Source of the DNA: Pseudomonas neuropathica
GTDB lineage: Bacteria; Pseudomonadota; Gammaproteobacteria; Pseudomonadales; Pseudomonadaceae
Assembly (NCBI RefSeq): GCF_015461835.1
Contig: NZ_JACOPX010000012.1
Location: 131,768 to 195,767 of the forward strand
Direction of reading: 5' to 3'
Length of the DNA stretch: 64,000 nucleotides
Below, piece after piece: positions 61,409 to 64,000 of this stretch (within the stretch, counting starts at the first letter, position 1; the number at the start of each line of letters is the position of its first letter). The position numbers and the translations under genes were made by a program. The notes beneath the pieces were generated by a model. That model did no database searches, had not been told where the DNA came from, and worked only from the letters and a program-made list of their open reading frames with translations.

Positions 61409-62713
61409 ATGTTGAACAAGCGAATCAGTCTGATCGCATTGGGGATGTTGAGCGCCACTCAGGCCATGGCTAACGACCAGGGCGAGTCCAAGGGTTTTGT
61501 TGAAGACAGCAGCCTCAAAGTGCTGCTGCGCAATGCCTACATCAATCGTGATTACAAAAACGGTAACGACGACAAGGCCGAGTGGGGCCAAGCGGCCATC
61601 GGTACGTTCTCGTCCGGCTTCACCCAGGGCACCGTGGGTGTCGGTGTCGACGCTTTCGGTCTGTACGCACTGCGTCTGGATGGCGGCAAGGGTCGCAGCG
61701 GCGCCGGTGGTATCGATTTCTTCAAGCAGGAAAATGACGGTCGCGCGAACCATGACATAGCCAAGGGCGGTGCCGCGGTGAAGTTCCGCTTCTCCAATAC
61801 TGTGCTGACCTACGGCGACCAGATGCCGGCCCTGCCGGTGCTGAACTACGACAACTCCCGCCTGCTGCCGGAAAGCTACACCGGTACCCTGATCACTTCC
61901 AAAGAGATCAAAGGCCTGGAACTGAACGCCGGTCGTTTCACCGCTGAATCGCGCAAGAGCGATGAAGGCCGTGACAGCGGTGGTCTGAAGTCGATCAACG
62001 TGTTGGGCGGTAGCTACCAGTTCACCGAGAACTTCAAAGGTGCGCTGTACGCTTCCGACGTTGAAGACGTATTGAAGAAACAATACGTGAACGCCAACTA
62101 CGTGTTGCCGTTCAACAAGGATCAGTCGCTGACCCTGGACTTCAACGGCTATCGCACCAAGCTGGACAGCTCCTACGTGCGCGAAAACACCGTGCCTGGC
62201 AAAAGCATCGTCACCGGTCAGGACAACAAGATCTGGAGCCTGGCAGCCACCTTCGCCACCGGCCCGCACTCGTTCACCGTGGCGCACCAGCGCTCCACTG
62301 GCGACAGCAACCTGGGCTACGCCTACGGCGGCTACCAGAAAGATCAGCAGCGTGTCGGCGATGGCGGCAACACCATCTACCTGGCCAACTCCTACTGGTC
62401 CGACTTCAACGCTGAAGACGAACGCAGCTGGCAGTTGGGCTACGGCCTCGACTTCGGCGCTTTCGGCGTACCGGGTCTGAGCTACAACTTCGCTTATGTG
62501 CGTGGCGACAACATCACCACCTCCACCAGCGAAGGCGGCACCGAGCGCGAGATCTTCAACCAGTTCAAATACGTCGTGCAAAGCGGCCCGGCCAAAGACC
62601 TCAGCGTGAAACTGCGCAGCTCGATCCTGCGTGTTTCGCAGAAATCCAGCGAGTACAACGTCAGCGGCAACGAACTGCGTGTATTCGTGGACTACCCGAT
62701 CAACATCTTCTGA
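61409..62713 (+). CDS. OprD-family outer-membrane porin
   Basis: The protein has 434 residues from the ATG at 61409 behind TAAGGA. A signal peptide covers residues 1-22 (MLNKRISLIALGMLSATQAMA). The mature protein starts NDQGESKGFVEDSSLKVLLRNAYINRDYK, the standard opening of the OprD family, and ends in phenylalanine (YPINIF). These 18-stranded barrels take up specific small substrates such as basic amino acids or aromatic acids; the substrate is not deducible here. The leader just before the ATG is A-rich (GGAAAACAAA), a possible Hfq/Crc site, which would suit catabolite repression. The promoter-terminator leader is described separately. Confidence 0.93.
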   Translation: MLNKRISLIALGMLSATQAMANDQGESKGFVEDSSLKVLLRNAYINRDYKNGNDDKAEWGQAAIGTFSSGFTQGTVGVGVDAFGLYALRLDGGKGRSGAGGIDFFKQENDGRANHDIAKGGAAVKFRFSNTVLTYGDQMPALPVLNYDNSRLLPESYTGTLITSKEIKGLELNAGRFTAESRKSDEGRDSGGLKSINVLGGSYQFTENFKGALYASDVEDVLKKQYVNANYVLPFNKDQSLTLDFNGYRTKLDSSYVRENTVPGKSIVTGQDNKIWSLAATFATGPHSFTVAHQRSTGDSNLGYAYGGYQKDQQRVGDGGNTIYLANSYWSDFNAEDERSWQLGYGLDFGAFGVPGLSYNFAYVRGDNITTSTSEGGTEREIFNQFKYVVQSGPAKDLSVKLRSSILRVSQKSSEYNVSGNELRVFVDYPINIF

Positions 62714-62740
62714 TGCCTGATCCAGTGTAAGAAACATGAG

Positions 62741-62770
62741 AAAAACCCCGACTGGTTCGGGGTTTTTTTT
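62741..62770 (+). terminator. Rho-independent terminator of the porin gene
   Basis: AAAACCCCGA and TTCGGGGTTTT arms around CTGG, with an eight-T run. Confidence 0.93.
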
Positions 62771-62945
62771 CGACGGTTTTTCGATGAAAACCAGAAAAAA
62801 CCCGTGTTTTTGTCATGTAAAAGTTGTTTTTGAGTCATTGCAAATGCCGTTTCAAACAGGGCTTTAAATGCCTGAAATTCTTTCTCATGGACGCAAATTC
62901 TCCACCTAATAGATTAGGCCGCTCAACGCAGCGGAGAATTTGGTA

Positions 62946-63692
62946 ATGATCGTTTTGAACAGAGAAGTGGGCGAATCGCTACGGCGCGACAAATATGTCA
63001 ACGTCCAGGGTGGTGACTTCAATCTCTACGGTCATTTTGCCGACTTCGTCAGACTGACCAAAAGTTGGGAAAACATGGAGCCTGACAGTTACTACGGTCA
63101 GGCCGAAGCCGGCATGCGTTACCGTCGTTACAGCGACTTTGAGTACAACCCGAAAACCCGCGAGCTCAAGCAACTCGAGCATCGCGCCTACGTGCAGTCG
63201 AAAGAGAACAACGCCTATGTTGGCGGCCTGGTACGGCACTTTCAGGACTTCTCCGATGAAGTGATTACTTCACCGGTGATGCGCAGCCTGATCGACACCG
63301 ATTTCGAAGTGTACAAAAGCGTACTGCCGGAAGAGCTGCACGATGAAATCTGGCAGTGCCAGATCCATCAGATCCGCATCGAGATCAAACCCGGCAAGCA
63401 ACTGGAAATCACCCCCGAAGGCATTCACTGCGACGGCTATCCGTTCAGCGGTGTGCACTTCTGGGGTCGCAACAATGTCGAGGGCGCGGAGAGTCGTTTG
63501 TACGACATCCACGAGCATCAACTGGCGTCGACCACGTACCAGGAAATTCTCGACACCACGTACTTCCTTGATCGCGATATGCGCCACTACGTGACCCCGG
63601 CCCGCAACCCGCACACCCATGCGATGGCGTACCGGCAGATTCTGGCGATTTCCTTCTCGCGGCCCGGGACCGCTTTCGACATTGTTCGCTAA
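62946..63692 (+). CDS. 2OG-Fe dioxygenase family protein
   Basis: The protein has 248 residues from the ATG at 62946; a TTG two codons earlier also follows GGAG. The sequence fits the 2OG-Fe dioxygenase family with IHCDGYPFSGVHFWGRNNVEG holding the HxD iron pair and RQILAISFSRPGTAFD carrying the arginine near the end. Members hydroxylate free amino acids or related small molecules. No substrate can be named. The last 11 bases overlap the next gene, so the two are probably co-expressed. Confidence 0.85.
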   Translation: MIVLNREVGESLRRDKYVNVQGGDFNLYGHFADFVRLTKSWENMEPDSYYGQAEAGMRYRRYSDFEYNPKTRELKQLEHRAYVQSKENNAYVGGLVRHFQDFSDEVITSPVMRSLIDTDFEVYKSVLPEELHDEIWQCQIHQIRIEIKPGKQLEITPEGIHCDGYPFSGVHFWGRNNVEGAESRLYDIHEHQLASTTYQEILDTTYFLDRDMRHYVTPARNPHTHAMAYRQILAISFSRPGTAFDIVR

Positions 63693-64000
63693 TCAGATCA
63701 CCCCAATCGACGGCGTCGAGTGCTCGACGCCGGTGGTGCTGCGACGCGCCACGGCCAAGGATGCGCAGCGCATGGAGCGCTTCTTCCGCCAGTTCGACGA
63801 AGTGTCCTTCTGTGAGTGGCAGGATGCCAAGTGCCTGCGCGGCGTGCTGATCCAGAAAACCACCACGGCCTATCTCGCCTTCGACGTCGGCGGCGAAATC
63901 GTCGGCGCGGTACTCGGTGGCATGCTCGGCAGTCGCGGCACGATCAATCATCTGGCGGTCAGCCCGCGCTATCGCAGCCAGGGCGTCGGTCAGCGTCTGG
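63682..64000 (+). CDS. GNAT-family N-acetyltransferase, N-terminal part (cut by window edge)
   Basis: The reading frame continues to the window end, so the C-terminus is missing. The start is uncertain: TTG at 63682 overlaps the dioxygenase stop, or GTG at 63733/63736. The sequence VVLRRATAKDAQRMERFFRQF, IVGAVLGGMLGSRGTINHLAV and SPRYRSQGVGQRL shows the GNAT core with the acetyl-CoA pyrophosphate loop (RSQGVG). Substrate unknown. Confidence 0.75.
   Translation, partial: MFANQITPIDGVECSTPVVLRRATAKDAQRMERFFRQFDEVSFCEWQDAKCLRGVLIQKTTTAYLAFDVGGEIVGAVLGGMLGSRGTINHLAVSPRYRSQGVGQRL

Overview
The window reads as a chromosomal segment of a Pseudomonas from the P. fluorescens lineage. The grounds are gene content and order (epsC, tauABCD, gshA, tex, ompR-envZ, rimABK, hslR, hslO, pckA; later rmlC-dctB-dctD and aguB-aguA), GC-rich codon use, and many REP/REPIN hairpins of the kind common in that group. 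No rRNA, tRNA, integrase, transposase or CRISPR array was seen. Gene calls rest on reading protein motifs by eye, with no database search.

Region 1 (1-14.7 kb) is mostly sulfur and osmolyte supply: dcyD (cut by the window edge) and epsC (cysteine metabolism), betT with an upstream palindrome, a hicAB toxin-antitoxin pair, then a LacI-family regulator divergent from a TonB-dependent receptor, flavin monooxygenase and aldo/keto reductase cluster, and a taurine operon tauABCD read on the minus strand. Region 2 (15-28.7 kb) is core housekeeping: gshA, a PaaI-type thioesterase, tex, ompR-envZ, rimABK (cyclic-di-GMP phosphodiesterase, protease, S6 glutamate ligase), Hsp15, a PAP2 membrane phosphatase, Hsp33 and pckA.

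Region 3 (28.7-34.5 kb) is an accessory patch. It holds an AT-rich two-gene operon (FRG-domain protein plus an unrecognised 275-residue partner), a hipBA pair with a duplicated operator array, a short protein resembling the start of an antitoxin, an orphan RelB-like antitoxin, and two paralogous short genes of unknown function, the first behind a structured leader. This is the most likely place for an undescribed system.

Region 4 (34.5-52 kb) returns to metabolism and signalling: a RecQ-type helicase, 3-hydroxyacyl-CoA dehydrogenase plus thioesterase, a glycine-zipper protein, a YdeP-type molybdoenzyme with FdhD and a LysR regulator, a BON-LysM protein, yrfG, nudE-cysQ, and an rmlC-dctB-dctD-thioesterase array. 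Region 5 (52-64 kb) has a large kinase/hybrid-domain/PLP-enzyme fusion ahead of aguB-aguA (agmatine to putrescine), a siderophore receptor with a possible Fur site, a DsbA-like protein, an OprD-family porin with a promoter-terminator leader, a 2OG-Fe dioxygenase and a partial acetyltransferase.

Two repeat classes recur between genes: REP/REPIN hairpins, and five copies of a 160-190 base element with inverted ends, three of them between convergent genes.
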